From Candidatus Epulonipiscium sp. (lineage in GTDB: Bacteria > Bacillota > Clostridia > Lachnospirales > Defluviitaleaceae), in NCBI GenBank assembly GCA_012518815.1, contig JAAYRK010000113.1, positions 1-64,000 on the forward strand: DNA of 64,000 nt, in the 5' to 3' direction. A program made the position numbers and the translations under genes. Below the pieces are notes generated by a model. That model saw only the letters and a list, made by a program, of their open reading frames with translations. It ran no database searches and was not told the DNA's origin. Positions 44,270 through 53,303 of the stretch are shown here, piece by piece. Each line of letters starts with the position of its first letter. The stretch's first letter is position 1.

Positions 44270-45118
44270 TTAATTATTAAGCCACTCAATTAATGAGTCA
44301 TAAAGATTTTGGATATCATTATAGCCTTGTTCATACAAAGCAGAGAGTTTTTTGGGATTTTTTTCAACTCTTTTTACTTTTATTGGTTTTGAAGGATAAA
44401 CAACAAAAACTTTTCCTTCTTTTTCTAATTGCTCAATATAATCTAAAGTTGAATTATACATTAGGTGGCGGTTAGCCATGGCCTCTATCAAATTTGGATA
44501 TTCAGCATAAATTTTTTTTGCAAGCTTTGTGGTTTTAGAAGGCTTTTTCCTATATCCTTTATGTCTTGTTAATATAAGAACATTTTTTTCATTTCCATCT
44601 TCAATAGATTTTTTTATAGGGATTGCATCACTAATGCCTCCATCTAATAAATAGTTATCCCTAAATTCAACAATATTACTTATAAAGGGAAGACTCATGG
44701 AGGCTTTGACTGCTTCAAAAAAATCTTTTGAATTGTCTTTGTAAAAATACATAGGCTTTCCAGTAACACAATTTGTTGTACATACTACGAAGGTTTCTTT
44801 TGCATTATAAAAGTTATTGTAATCAAAGGGACATAGCCTATTGGGAATATCGTCAAAAAGAAATTTAGTTCCAAATAATTCTTTATCCCTAATAAGATTT
44901 GAAAAACTTATGTACCTTTTGTCTGTAATGTAATTAATATTAATCTCTTTATTTCTTCCACGTTGCCTAGAAATATATGAGATAGCATTACATGCACCGG
45001 CGGAAACACCAATCACATAGGGAAAAAATAAGTTTTTGTCAATAAAAAAGTCCAGTATTGCTGACGTATATACCCCCCTTAGTCCTCCGCCTTCTAATAC
45101 TAGTCCTACTTTTTTCAA
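44270..45118 (-). CDS. Patatin-like phospholipase family protein
   Basis: A 282-residue serine acyl hydrolase with the patatin catalytic dyad: oxyanion loop 'LEGGGLRGVYTS' (about 8-19), nucleophile S39 in 'GVSAGACN', and D159 in 'LLDGGISDAIP'. Such enzymes hydrolyse lipid acyl esters; cytoplasmic without a signal peptide. The start is TTG after AAGGAGG. It has its own promoter and is monocistronic, diverging from the HD-domain gene. Confidence 0.9.
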   Translation of the reverse strand: MKKVGLVLEGGGLRGVYTSAILDFFIDKNLFFPYVIGVSAGACNAISYISRQRGRNKEININYITDKRYISFSNLIRDKELFGTKFLFDDIPNRLCPFDYNNFYNAKETFVVCTTNCVTGKPMYFYKDNSKDFFEAVKASMSLPFISNIVEFRDNYLLDGGISDAIPIKKSIEDGNEKNVLILTRHKGYRKKPSKTTKLAKKIYAEYPNLIEAMANRHLMYNSTLDYIEQLEKEGKVFVVYPSKPIKVKRVEKNPKKLSALYEQGYNDIQNLYDSLIEWLNN

Positions 45119-45150
45119 AGTGTTTCCTCCTTTCTATGGTAATAATTGTA

Positions 45151-45179
45151 ATGATAATCCTTTGAGATAAAAATGTCAA
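45151..45179 (-). promoter_or_regulatory. Sigma-A promoter of the patatin gene
   Basis: On the minus strand TTGACA (complement of 45174-45179) and TATCAT (complement of 45151-45156) with 17 bases between. Confidence 0.7.
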
Positions 45180-45200
45180 GATTTCTACAAAAGATAGTAT

Positions 45201-45229
45201 TTGACAGTTAATAATAAACAAAGTAAATT
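45201..45229 (+). promoter_or_regulatory. Promoter of the HD-domain gene
   Basis: TTGACA at 45201-45206 and TAAATT at 45224-45229 are 17 bases apart, back to back with the patatin promoter. Confidence 0.55.
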
Positions 45230-45268
45230 AATAGGTAAGAAAATAATGGCAATAGGGAGGTAACTCAT

Positions 45269-45835
45269 GTGTTTACAAGAGAAGAGACCTATAATTTATT
45301 AAAAAAATATACGAAATCTCAAAGTCTTATTAAACATGCTTTAGCGGTAGAAGCTGCTATGAGGGGATATGCTAAAAAGTTTAATGAAGATGTGGAGTTT
45401 TGGGGAATAACAGGCTTAATTCACGATGTGGATTATGAATTATATCCTGAAAAGCATCCCTATGAAGGAGTAAAAATATTAAAAGAAAGTGGATATCCTG
45501 AAGAATTAATTGATGCGGTAAAAGGACATGCAGATTTAACTAATACACCAAGGCAGACACTTTTGGCAAAGACTCTTTATGCAGTAGATGAGTTATCTAG
45601 TTTTATCATTGCATATATATTAGTTAGGCCAAATAAAAGTTTTGAAGGTATCAAGTTAAAATCTATTAAGAAAAAACTTAAAGATAAAGCTTTTGCCAGA
45701 GCTGTAGATAGAGATTTAATTAATAGGGCTGCTGAAGAATTAGGGGTAGAATTGGATGAACATATTATGACAGTTGTAGAAGCCCTTGTAGAAAGAGAAA
45801 AAGAATTGAATCAAATAGCTGAAAGTTTAGTATAA
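45269..45835 (+). CDS. HD domain-containing protein
   Basis: A 188-residue HD-superfamily phosphohydrolase-like protein. 'KHALAVEAAMRGYA', 'GLIHDVDYELYPEKHP' (HD near 51-52), and 'VKGHADLTNTPR' supply the metal-binding His/Asp set. Members with this layout, including 'AVDELSSFIIAYILVRPNKS', are common as stand-alone proteins of unknown substrate, probably a nucleotide. The start is GTG after GGGAGG. It lies between the patatin gene and argD. Confidence 0.85.
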   Translation: MFTREETYNLLKKYTKSQSLIKHALAVEAAMRGYAKKFNEDVEFWGITGLIHDVDYELYPEKHPYEGVKILKESGYPEELIDAVKGHADLTNTPRQTLLAKTLYAVDELSSFIIAYILVRPNKSFEGIKLKSIKKKLKDKAFARAVDRDLINRAAEELGVELDEHIMTVVEALVEREKELNQIAESLV

Positions 45836-45880
45836 ATATACATTAAGTTGTTTAAATATCACGAATATTTAAAGTTGTTA

Positions 45881-45909
45881 TTGCATAAAAACACAAACGG
45901 GTGTATAAT
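45881..45909 (+). promoter_or_regulatory. Sigma-A promoter of argD-argF
   Basis: TTGCAT at 45881-45886 and TATAAT at 45904-45909 with a 17-base spacer, the same hexamers as upstream of argJ. An imperfect AT-rich palindrome (about 45904-45923) overlaps the -10 and may be an ArgR site. Confidence 0.75.
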
Positions 45910-45943
45910 TATAAAATAATTAACTGAACTTAGGAGAGATATT

Positions 45944-47134
45944 ATGAGTAATATGGAATGGATTAGTCGTGGAAAAAAGGTAATCATGAATACTTATAAC
46001 AGATTTCCCCTAACCTTGACAGAAGGTAAAGGAGTTTATGTTAAGGATGCAGAAGGGAAAAAATATTTAGATTTTGCTTCAGGGATAGCCGTAAACGCAT
46101 TAGGATATGGCAATAAAGCTCTTGTAGAAGCTTTGGAAGAACAAATTAATAAAATTATGCATTGTTCTAATTTATATTGGAACACGGCTGCTATAGAAAC
46201 TGCAGAAATAATGATTAATCATAGTATTTTTGATAAAGTATTTTTTTGTAATAGTGGGGCTGAAGCTATAGAAAGTGCCTTAAAGCTAGCAAGAAAATTC
46301 GGTAAGAAAAAACATGGTGAAAATTGTTATGAAATAATTACTATGAAGAATTCTTTCCACGGAAGAACGCTTGGGGCTATTACAGCTACAGGACAAGAAA
46401 AATATCAAAAAGATTTAAATCCCCTACTGGATGGAATCTTATATGCAGATTTTAATGATTTTGAATCTGTTAAAAAATTAGTATCCGAAAAGACTTGTGC
46501 CATACTTGTTGAACCTATTCAGGGTGAAGGTGGCATAAGACCGGCCAAAAAAGATTTTTTACAAAAATTAAGAGACTTATGTAACGAAAAAGATATTTTA
46601 CTTATGTATGACGAGGTTCAATGTGGAATCGGCCGTACTGGCTACTTATTTGCTTATGAGGCTTATGGTGTGGCTCCTGATGTTATTTCTCTTGCAAAAG
46701 GCTTAGGTGGAGGTTTCCCTATAGGGGCTATGATGCTTGTTGAAAAATATTCTGATATTTTTGAGCCTGGAGATCATGCTTCAACTTTTGGAGGAAATCC
46801 AGCTGCATGTACTGCAGCTAAGGTTGTATTAAATTCCTTAATGAAGGCTAGTATTTTAGAAAATGTAAAAAAACAAGGTGACTATCTTAAAGAAAAGCTT
46901 AATAAACTAAAAGAAAGATATGAAATAATTATAGATGTGCGAGGAATGGGCTTAATGCAGGGAATTGAGTTAAGCCTTCCAGTAGCTGATATTATTAATC
47001 AATGTATTAAAAGTGGTTTACTTCTTGTTGGAGCAGGCTCACAAGTTATAAGATTTGTTCCTCCTTTGATTGTAGATAAAAATGAAATAGACGAAGCAAT
47101 AAATATACTTGAAAATGTATTAAAAGAGGTTTAA
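45944..47134 (+). CDS. argD: Acetylornithine aminotransferase
   Basis: ArgD converts N-acetylglutamate semialdehyde to acetylornithine. The 396-residue class III PLP enzyme shows 'YLDFASGIAVNALGYGNKA', 'FFCNSGAEAIESALKLARKFG', 'SFHGRTLGAITATGQ', 'MYDEVQCGIGRTG' and the PLP lysine in 'SLAKGLGGGFPIGAM'. GGAGAG precedes the ATG. argF is 73 bases downstream in the same orientation, so they form an operon, separated from argJ-argB by four unrelated genes. Confidence 0.95.
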   Translation: MSNMEWISRGKKVIMNTYNRFPLTLTEGKGVYVKDAEGKKYLDFASGIAVNALGYGNKALVEALEEQINKIMHCSNLYWNTAAIETAEIMINHSIFDKVFFCNSGAEAIESALKLARKFGKKKHGENCYEIITMKNSFHGRTLGAITATGQEKYQKDLNPLLDGILYADFNDFESVKKLVSEKTCAILVEPIQGEGGIRPAKKDFLQKLRDLCNEKDILLMYDEVQCGIGRTGYLFAYEAYGVAPDVISLAKGLGGGFPIGAMMLVEKYSDIFEPGDHASTFGGNPAACTAAKVVLNSLMKASILENVKKQGDYLKEKLNKLKERYEIIIDVRGMGLMQGIELSLPVADIINQCIKSGLLLVGAGSQVIRFVPPLIVDKNEIDEAINILENVLKEV

Positions 47135-47207
47135 GCTAAAGTTAGCATTATTCTTTAACAATTGATAATTTTTAAAACTATAATTTGATTACTGAGGGGG
47201 TAACTTT

Positions 47208-48149
47208 ATGGGAATAAACTTAAGAGGGAGAAGTTTATTAACTTTAAAAGATTTTACTGCATTTGAAATAAATTATTTATTAGAATTAGCAGAAGACTTA
47301 AAAAGAAAAAAGAAAATGGGTATTAAAGGGGAACTTTTAAAAGGAAAGAATATTGCTCTTCTTTTCGAGAAACCTTCAACAAGGACCAGATGTGCTTTTA
47401 CAGTAGCTTGTATTGATGAAGGGGCTCATCCTGAATATCTAGGAAAAGATGATATTCAATTAGGAAATAAAGAATCCGTAGAAGATACGGCAAGGGTATT
47501 AGGAAGGCTATTTGATGGAATTCAATTTAGAGGTTTTAAGCAAGAGACAGTAGAAAAGTTAGCAAAGTACAGTGGAGTTCCTGTTTGGAATGGTTTAACT
47601 GACTTGTATCATCCTACACAGGTTCTTGCTGATTTTTTAACAATAAAAGAAAAGTTTGGACGCCTAAAAGGGATTCGTTTTGTATATTTAGGAGATGGAC
47701 GAAACAATATGGCAAACAGCTTGATGATTGGTGCTTCTAAAATGGGAATGGATTTTGTTATTGCTGCTCCTAAAAGCCTTTGGCCTGAAGAAGCTTTAAT
47801 CGAGGAGTGCAAATTATTTGCAAAAGAATCAAAAGGCAGTGTTACAATTACGGAAAATATTGAGGAAGCTACGGCAGGAGCTGATGTCATTTATACAGAT
47901 GTATGGTGTTCTATGGGTGAAGAAGATAAAGCTGAAGAAAGAATTAGACTATTAAAACCTTACCAAGTGAATTCTTCTTTAATGAAAAAAACAGGAAAAG
48001 ATGAGACTATTTTTATGCATTGTCTTCCAGCTGTAAAAGGCAATGAAGTGACTGAAGAAGTTTTTGAAAGTCCTCAATCAGTAGTGTTTGACGAGGCGGA
48101 AAATAGAATGCATACAATTAAAGCGGTAATGGTTTCAACCTTATCATAA
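47208..48149 (+). CDS. argF: Ornithine carbamoyltransferase
   Basis: ArgF condenses ornithine with carbamoyl phosphate to citrulline. The 313-residue product carries the carbamoyl-phosphate signature '[12 protein letters not shown]' (about 50-61), '[14 protein letters not shown]', 'DVWCSMGEE' and the catalytic 'HCLPA'. A GAGGGGG site precedes the ATG. argC, argG and argH are not present in this window. Confidence 0.96.
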   Translation: MGINLRGRSLLTLKDFTAFEINYLLELAEDLKRKKKMGIKGELLKGKNIALLFEKPSTRTRCAFTVACIDEGAHPEYLGKDDIQLGNKESVEDTARVLGRLFDGIQFRGFKQETVEKLAKYSGVPVWNGLTDLYHPTQVLADFLTIKEKFGRLKGIRFVYLGDGRNNMANSLMIGASKMGMDFVIAAPKSLWPEEALIEECKLFAKESKGSVTITENIEEATAGADVIYTDVWCSMGEEDKAEERIRLLKPYQVNSSLMKKTGKDETIFMHCLPAVKGNEVTEEVFESPQSVVFDEAENRMHTIKAVMVSTLS

Positions 48150-48186
48150 AATCTTTCAGATTAATTTAATAAATATAATAAATTCA

Positions 48187-48215
48187 TTGACGAAATATTT
48201 ATTTTTAGCTATAAT
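48187..48215 (+). promoter_or_regulatory. Sigma-A promoter of serC-serA
   Basis: TTGACG at 48187-48192 and TATAAT at 48210-48215 with exactly 17 bases between. An open frame starting at 48187 merely reads through this promoter. Confidence 0.8.
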
Positions 48216-48279
48216 TTTTACAAACATTGTTAGTAAAATATCAATTAATATTGTAAGACTTTATTTTAGGAGGAGTAAA

Positions 48280-49362
48280 ATGGATAGAGTATATAATTTT
48301 TCAGCGGGACCTTCAATGCTTCCTTTAGAAGTTTTAGAAAAGGCACAAAAAGAGTTAGTTGCTTTTGGTGATTCTGGAATGAGTGTTATGGAAATGAGTC
48401 ACCGTTCTAAAGTTTACGATGAAATTATAAAAGGAGCAGAAGCAGTTTTAAGGGATATAATGAATATTCCAGAAAATTACAAGGTGCTTTTCTTACAAGG
48501 TGGAGCTTCAACTCAGTTTGCTATGGTACCTTTAAATCTTTTTAGAAATAGTAAAAAAGCTGATTATGTTAATACGGGACAATGGTCCAAAAAAGCTATA
48601 TCAGAAGCAAAAAGATATGGAACAATAAATGTAGTAGCTTCTTCAGAAGATACTACATTTAACTACATACCTGAGTTAGATAAAAGTACTTTTTCATCAG
48701 ATGCAGATTATTTCCATATTACATCTAATAATACTATTTACGGAACTAGATATATTGAATTACCTGATACAGGAGATGTTCCTTTAGTGTCAGATATGTC
48801 TTCTTGTATTTTATCTGAAGTTTGTGATGTAAGTAAGTTTGGATTAATATATGCAGGAGCACAAAAAAACATGGGTCCTGCTGGTCTTACCGTTGTTATT
48901 ATTCGTGAAGATTTAATAGGCCATGCAATGGATATAGCTCCTACGATGTTAAATTATAAAACTCATGCAGATAATGATTCTTTATATAATACACCGCCTA
49001 CTTATAGTATTTATATTGCAAAATTAGTTTTTGAGTGGGTTAAATCAAAGGGCGGTTTAGCTGAAATGGAAAAAATCAATAAAGAAAAAGCTAGTATTTT
49101 ATATGATTTCTTAGATAATTCTGGATTTTATAAAGGAACAGTAGTTCCAAAATATCGTTCTCTAATGAACATACCTTTTGTTACTCCTTCTAAAGAGTTA
49201 GATGAAAAGTTTGTAAAAGAAGCAACAGCAAAAGGATTAGTAAACTTAAAAGGCCATAGGACTGTAGGAGGCATGCGTGCAAGTATTTATAATGCAATGC
49301 CAGTAGAAGGAGTTAAAGCCTTAGTTGACTTCATGAAAAAATTCGAGATGGAAAATCGTTAG
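48280..49362 (+). CDS. serC: Phosphoserine aminotransferase
   Basis: SerC makes phosphoserine from 3-phosphohydroxypyruvate and glutamate. The 360-residue product begins '[18 protein letters not shown]', has '[14 protein letters not shown]' and the PLP lysine in '[16 protein letters not shown]'. The true start is ATG 48280 after AGGAGGAG; an upstream in-frame extension to 48187 covers the promoter and is not coding. serA follows after 10 bases, so both serine-synthesis enzymes are made together. Confidence 0.96.
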   Translation: MDRVYNFSAGPSMLPLEVLEKAQKELVAFGDSGMSVMEMSHRSKVYDEIIKGAEAVLRDIMNIPENYKVLFLQGGASTQFAMVPLNLFRNSKKADYVNTGQWSKKAISEAKRYGTINVVASSEDTTFNYIPELDKSTFSSDADYFHITSNNTIYGTRYIELPDTGDVPLVSDMSSCILSEVCDVSKFGLIYAGAQKNMGPAGLTVVIIREDLIGHAMDIAPTMLNYKTHADNDSLYNTPPTYSIYIAKLVFEWVKSKGGLAEMEKINKEKASILYDFLDNSGFYKGTVVPKYRSLMNIPFVTPSKELDEKFVKEATAKGLVNLKGHRTVGGMRASIYNAMPVEGVKALVDFMKKFEMENR

Positions 49363-49372
49363 GGGGATTATT

Positions 49373-50536
49373 ATGTATAAAATAAAGACATTAAATAAGA
49401 TTTCAGAGGAAGGACTAAAATACTTTGATAGTAATAAGTATGAAATATCTGATGATTGTCTCAATCCGGATGGAATAATAGTTAGAAGTGCAAAAATGCA
49501 TGATATGGAGTTTCCTCCTTCATTAAAGGCTATAGCAAGGGCAGGAGCAGGGGTAAATAACATTCCTGTTGATTTGTGTTCTGAAAAAGGTATTGTTGTT
49601 TTTAATACTCCTGGTGCTAATGCTAATGGTGTAAAAGAATTAGTTTTAACTGGATTATTATTATCTTCAAGAAAAGTTGTTGATGGAATAAACTGGGCTA
49701 AGACTTTAAAAGGAAAAGGCAGTGAAGTAGCTAAACTAGTTGAAAAAGGAAAATCACAATTTGCAGGCCCAGAATTAAAAGGTAAAAAATTAGGAATAAT
49801 AGGTTTAGGAGCTATTGGCGTATTGGTGGCTAATACAGCTAAATCCCTTGGAATGGAAGTTTATGGTTACGACCCATATATATCTATAGATGCAGCTTGG
49901 GGCTTGTCAAGGGCAGTTCATAGAGCTGTTAGTATGGAAGAAATTATTTCCGATTCAGATTATATTACAATTCATGTACCTCTTCTTGAGGAAACCAAAA
50001 ATATGATTAATAAAGAAAAATTTTCATTGATGAAAAAAGGAGTAAGACTTCTTAATTTCTCAAGGGGCGAGTTGGTTAATAATGCTGACTTACTTGAGGC
50101 TATTAAAGAAGGAATTGTTGCTTCATATGTTACCGATTTCCCTACAGATGAATTATTAGATGTAGAAAATGTTATTGCAATTCCTCATTTAGGAGCTTCA
50201 ACCCCTGAATCTGAAGATAATTGTGCAGTAATGGCAGTACAACAGATTATGGATTATCTTGAAAATGGTAATATTAAAAATTCAGTTAATTTCCCTGATT
50301 GTGAAATGACTAGAACAACTAATTATCGTACAGTTGTTGCACATAAAAATATTCCTGGTATGGTAGGTAAAATAACTACTACTATAGCTAATGATGGCGT
50401 AAATATAATGGATATGATGAATAAGAGTAAAAAAGATTGGGCATATACAATCATTGATTCTGATAAAAAAGTATCTGATGAAGTAGTAGAAAAGTTAACC
50501 AATGCTGAAGGAATACTTACTGTAAGAACAATATAA
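49373..50536 (+). CDS. serA: D-3-phosphoglycerate dehydrogenase
   Basis: SerA oxidises 3-phosphoglycerate, starting serine synthesis. The 387-residue product has the NAD site 'KLGIIGLGAIGVLVANTAKS' (about 138-157), 'HVPLLEETKNMI', and the catalytic histidine in 'IPHLGASTPESEDN'. A single ACT domain (about 315-387; 'NIPGMVGKITTTIANDGVNI') ends the protein, a likely serine-feedback or dimer site. AGGGGG precedes the ATG. It forms an operon with serC. Confidence 0.95.
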   Translation: MYKIKTLNKISEEGLKYFDSNKYEISDDCLNPDGIIVRSAKMHDMEFPPSLKAIARAGAGVNNIPVDLCSEKGIVVFNTPGANANGVKELVLTGLLLSSRKVVDGINWAKTLKGKGSEVAKLVEKGKSQFAGPELKGKKLGIIGLGAIGVLVANTAKSLGMEVYGYDPYISIDAAWGLSRAVHRAVSMEEIISDSDYITIHVPLLEETKNMINKEKFSLMKKGVRLLNFSRGELVNNADLLEAIKEGIVASYVTDFPTDELLDVENVIAIPHLGASTPESEDNCAVMAVQQIMDYLENGNIKNSVNFPDCEMTRTTNYRTVVAHKNIPGMVGKITTTIANDGVNIMDMMNKSKKDWAYTIIDSDKKVSDEVVEKLTNAEGILTVRTI

Positions 50537-50559
50537 TTTACTTTTATAATAAGTTTTTG

Positions 50560-50600
50560 ACAACAGATTTTTAACTAAGTATAAAATCTGTTGTTTTTTT
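50560..50600 (+). terminator. Terminator after serA
   Basis: A 12-pair stem (ACAACAGATTTT at 50560-50571 with AAAATCTGTTGT at 50583-50594) is followed by T6. Confidence 0.88.
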
Positions 50601-50662
50601 AAAAGAAAATGAAATTTTTGTATATATTATAATTTTTTATTAAGTGAGGTGCTCATATATAT

Positions 50663-51487
50663 ATGAATAATGAAAAAATAAGTTTTTTTACCAAATTAAA
50701 CAAGTCTATATTTGATTTAAATTATTATCCAAAGTTAATTAGAGAATCAACAGGAAGGGCAATAGCTTTTTTAGTTTTATTTTCATTAATTTTAGGAATA
50801 CTTGGTGCCTTTGTTTCAAGTTTTAAGTTCTTAGTTGCCGGGAGATTAACAGGGTTTGTAGAAGAGATGGCCTATTTTGAATATAAAAATGGTATTTTAT
50901 CAGTTGATTCGGATGAACCTATTGTTGATAATAATCTTACTACATTAGTAGTTATTGATACTAATGATCAAATAGATATGGAAATTATGGATGATTATAA
51001 AGAAACAGTTATTATGCTAAGTGATAGAATAATTTTTAAACAAGTAACAGACGTTCAGGTAATAGATTACAAGGAGTTTTTTTCCACATTTGGATTTGAC
51101 AGCAATTTTAGCTTTAACAAAAATGATGTAATGAGAATTTCTAATAAAATTGATATAGTTATTGTTTTTCTGATATTTGCTTTTGCATTATTTGGAACAA
51201 TTATCTCTAAACTTATTGGTTCTTTATTTATTAGTATTATTGGATTAGTAGTTAATGCTGTAAAAGAGACTAAATTACCTTATGCTGATATATATAAAAT
51301 AGGAATATATTCCATGGTATTAGCTTCAGTTATTGATTTTTTATATTCAGCATCACTTTTTTGGGTTCCTTTTTTGAGTATATTATTTTTCTTTGTTTAT
51401 TATGCTATTGTAATTACTTATATTTCATTAGCTATGACAAAAATAAAAAGAATCCAAGATTTACAATATCAACAATATAATCAGTAA
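50663..51487 (+). CDS. DUF1189 family membrane protein
   Basis: A 274-residue integral membrane protein of unknown function. It opens with 'FFTKLNKSIFDLNYYPKLIRE', the usual DUF1189 beginning, followed by a first membrane helix (about 33-55), an extracytoplasmic domain of about 110 residues, and four helices between about 165 and 265. Members are thought to act in the cell envelope, but no role is established. GAGGTG precedes the ATG. It is a single-gene unit ending in a long hairpin. Confidence 0.82.
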   Translation: MNNEKISFFTKLNKSIFDLNYYPKLIRESTGRAIAFLVLFSLILGILGAFVSSFKFLVAGRLTGFVEEMAYFEYKNGILSVDSDEPIVDNNLTTLVVIDTNDQIDMEIMDDYKETVIMLSDRIIFKQVTDVQVIDYKEFFSTFGFDSNFSFNKNDVMRISNKIDIVIVFLIFAFALFGTIISKLIGSLFISIIGLVVNAVKETKLPYADIYKIGIYSMVLASVIDFLYSASLFWVPFLSILFFFVYYAIVITYISLAMTKIKRIQDLQYQQYNQ

Positions 51488-51527
51488 TATATGGAGAATT
51501 AAATAAAATAATAAAATTGTCTTAAAT

Positions 51528-51593
51528 AAAAATACTTCCAAGTTGAAGCTCTAATTTAGTAAAATTAGGCTCTTAATTTGGAAGTATTTTATT
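51528..51593. terminator. Long branched hairpin after the DUF1189 gene
   Basis: Outer arms at 51528-51540 and 51578-51590 (AAAATACTTCCAA / TTGGAAGTATTTT) are perfectly complementary; CTAATTT/AAATTAG at about 51551-51567 form an inner hairpin. A-rich and T-rich flanks suit bidirectional termination for the convergent DUF1189 and pdxR genes. Confidence 0.6.
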
Positions 51594-51668
51594 GAAAAAT
51601 TAGGATTACTAGAAGACAAGCTTGAAGATTACATAAAGAATATTGAAACTATTGATATTTTAATTTTA

Positions 51669-53117
51669 CTAAAGTATTGGTTGAATGGAAGAACTAGATG
51701 ATTTTAATGAATCAATTGCCTTTTTAAGGATTAAGATTCCTTTTTGAATTTGTTTCTCGTTTACAGCAGCAAAGCTAAGCCGTATATAATTACTAGATTC
51801 TTTTGAAAGAAAAAACAAGGAGCCTGGTGCAATAATTACATTTCTTGATAAAAGCAAATCAGACAGTTTATCTAGGGGGATAGAATTATTTAATTTAATC
51901 CATATACTTAATCCTCCATTAGGAGCTATATAGCTTATTTCATCTTTTAAATGCTCATCAAGTAAGCTAGTCAGACATAGATATCTATTTTTATATATTT
52001 TGCAAATGTCTTTAATATGATTTTTCCAAAGTCCTTTTCTAAGATATAAATCAAAGGCCCTTTGTATAAATCCTGATGTAGTAATATCTGTCGTTTGTTT
52101 TGCTGATAAAATACTAGGCATTAGATTCTTAGGGACAACTAAAAAAGCTAAGCGGAGTCCAGGCATTAATATTTTTGAAAAACTTTTAATGAAAACAACT
52201 CTATTTCTATGATCCAAGGCCTTTAAGGGCACATTTTTTTCATCAGAATAATTTAAATCACTTAAATAGTCATCTTCAATAATATAGGTGTTATATTTTT
52301 CAGCTAAGTCCAATATTGCTCTTTTCTTTTTTAAAGAATAAGAATAACCAGTGGGATTTTGATAATAGGGCATAAGATATATAAATTTTGGATGATAAAT
52401 CTTTAGATAGTTTTCAAGAACTTCCAGGTCCATACCATCAAATTCTAATGTTAGTTCTATGATTCGAGCTCCTCGGCTTTGAAATGCTGCTATTGCACCA
52501 TGATAAGTAGGTTTTTCAACAAATAAAGTATCCCCATATTGCAATAGGGCTTTAGAAAGTATATCTATACCTTGCTGAGCTCCAGATATTACTTGAATTT
52601 TATCTTCTGTAGTAAAAATACCATATGATTTAAGGCAATCCGCAATAGATTCTCGCAGCTTTTCATATCCTTGACTTTCTTGATAGCTAAAAGCATTGCC
52701 CTTATCCCTTTCAAGAATTTCATTTACAATGCTTTTAAAACTTTCTACAGGAAATAAATCAGTACTTGGAGATATACTTGCAAAATTAATGGTATCTTTG
52801 GTCATGGTGATTTGCTTTATTTCTTTTTTTTCTTCGAAAGGAATGGGAGAGGGAGTATTTTCTATAGGAATAGGAGATACATAGGTACCGCTTCCTACTT
52901 GTGCATAAACAACTCCCTTTTTTTCAAGATATTTATATGCATTAACAACAGTTACATTATTAACTTTTAATTTTTTGGCCAGACTACGAATTGTAGGTAG
53001 TTTTGTATTAGCTTTTAAGATATCTTTTTCAATTAAATCATACAAAGAATCTCCTAATTGCTGATAAAGAGGAGTTTTGCTATTTTTATCCAACTGTATC
53101 GATACAAAGTAATCCAT
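51669..53117 (-). CDS. pdxR: MocR/PdxR-type GntR regulator with aminotransferase domain
   Basis: A 482-residue regulator with an N-terminal GntR winged helix (about 1-75; 'TPLYQQLGDSLYDLIEKDIL', 'IRSLAKKLKVNNVTVVNAY') and a C-terminal fold-type I aminotransferase-like domain with 'ISGAQQGIDILSKALLQYGD', 'MPYYQNPTGYSYSL' and the PLP lysine in 'SFSKILMPGLRLAFLV'. PdxR proteins activate pyridoxal-phosphate synthesis genes and sense PLP. It diverges from pdxS, supporting the call. GGAGGA precedes the ATG. A palindrome lies inside its first codons. Confidence 0.88.
   Translation of the reverse strand: MDYFVSIQLDKNSKTPLYQQLGDSLYDLIEKDILKANTKLPTIRSLAKKLKVNNVTVVNAYKYLEKKGVVYAQVGSGTYVSPIPIENTPSPIPFEEKKEIKQITMTKDTINFASISPSTDLFPVESFKSIVNEILERDKGNAFSYQESQGYEKLRESIADCLKSYGIFTTEDKIQVISGAQQGIDILSKALLQYGDTLFVEKPTYHGAIAAFQSRGARIIELTLEFDGMDLEVLENYLKIYHPKFIYLMPYYQNPTGYSYSLKKKRAILDLAEKYNTYIIEDDYLSDLNYSDEKNVPLKALDHRNRVVFIKSFSKILMPGLRLAFLVVPKNLMPSILSAKQTTDITTSGFIQRAFDLYLRKGLWKNHIKDICKIYKNRYLCLTSLLDEHLKDEISYIAPNGGLSIWIKLNNSIPLDKLSDLLLSRNVIIAPGSLFFLSKESSNYIRLSFAAVNEKQIQKGILILKKAIDSLKSSSSSIQPIL
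53095..53106. promoter_or_regulatory. Candidate PdxR operator inside the pdxR coding start
   Basis: The 12-base palindrome TGTATCGATACA lies over about the fifth to eighth codons of pdxR. Its core is identical to that of the longer palindrome at 53206 between pdxR and pdxS. Confidence 0.5.
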
Positions 53118-53205
53118 TCAAAAAAATCCTCCTTTTTTATTGAAGCAAGCTAGTATATAAGTATAATAATGATTATATAAAAATGCATTTTTAATTTATC
53201 CTTAT

Positions 53206-53225
53206 ATATTGTATCGATACAATAT
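53206..53225. promoter_or_regulatory. Candidate PdxR operator between pdxR and pdxS
   Basis: A perfect 20-base palindrome with core TTGTATCGATACAA sits in the divergent intergenic region, 78 bases before pdxS. Together with the copy at 53095 it frames the pdxR promoter region, fitting self-regulation and pdxS activation by PdxR. Confidence 0.6.
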
Positions 53226-53303
53226 TTTATCATACTAATTTTTACATGTCTATTAATTAAGTTGAAGTTTTATTTAAATTTTAAATTATCAAGGAGGCTT
53301 AAA

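Noticed and set aside
48187-48279. N-terminal extension of serC with a hydrophobic stretch that could pass for a signal peptide
   Set aside because: It covers a consensus promoter, and a strong ribosome site precedes the ATG at 48280, the conserved SerC start.
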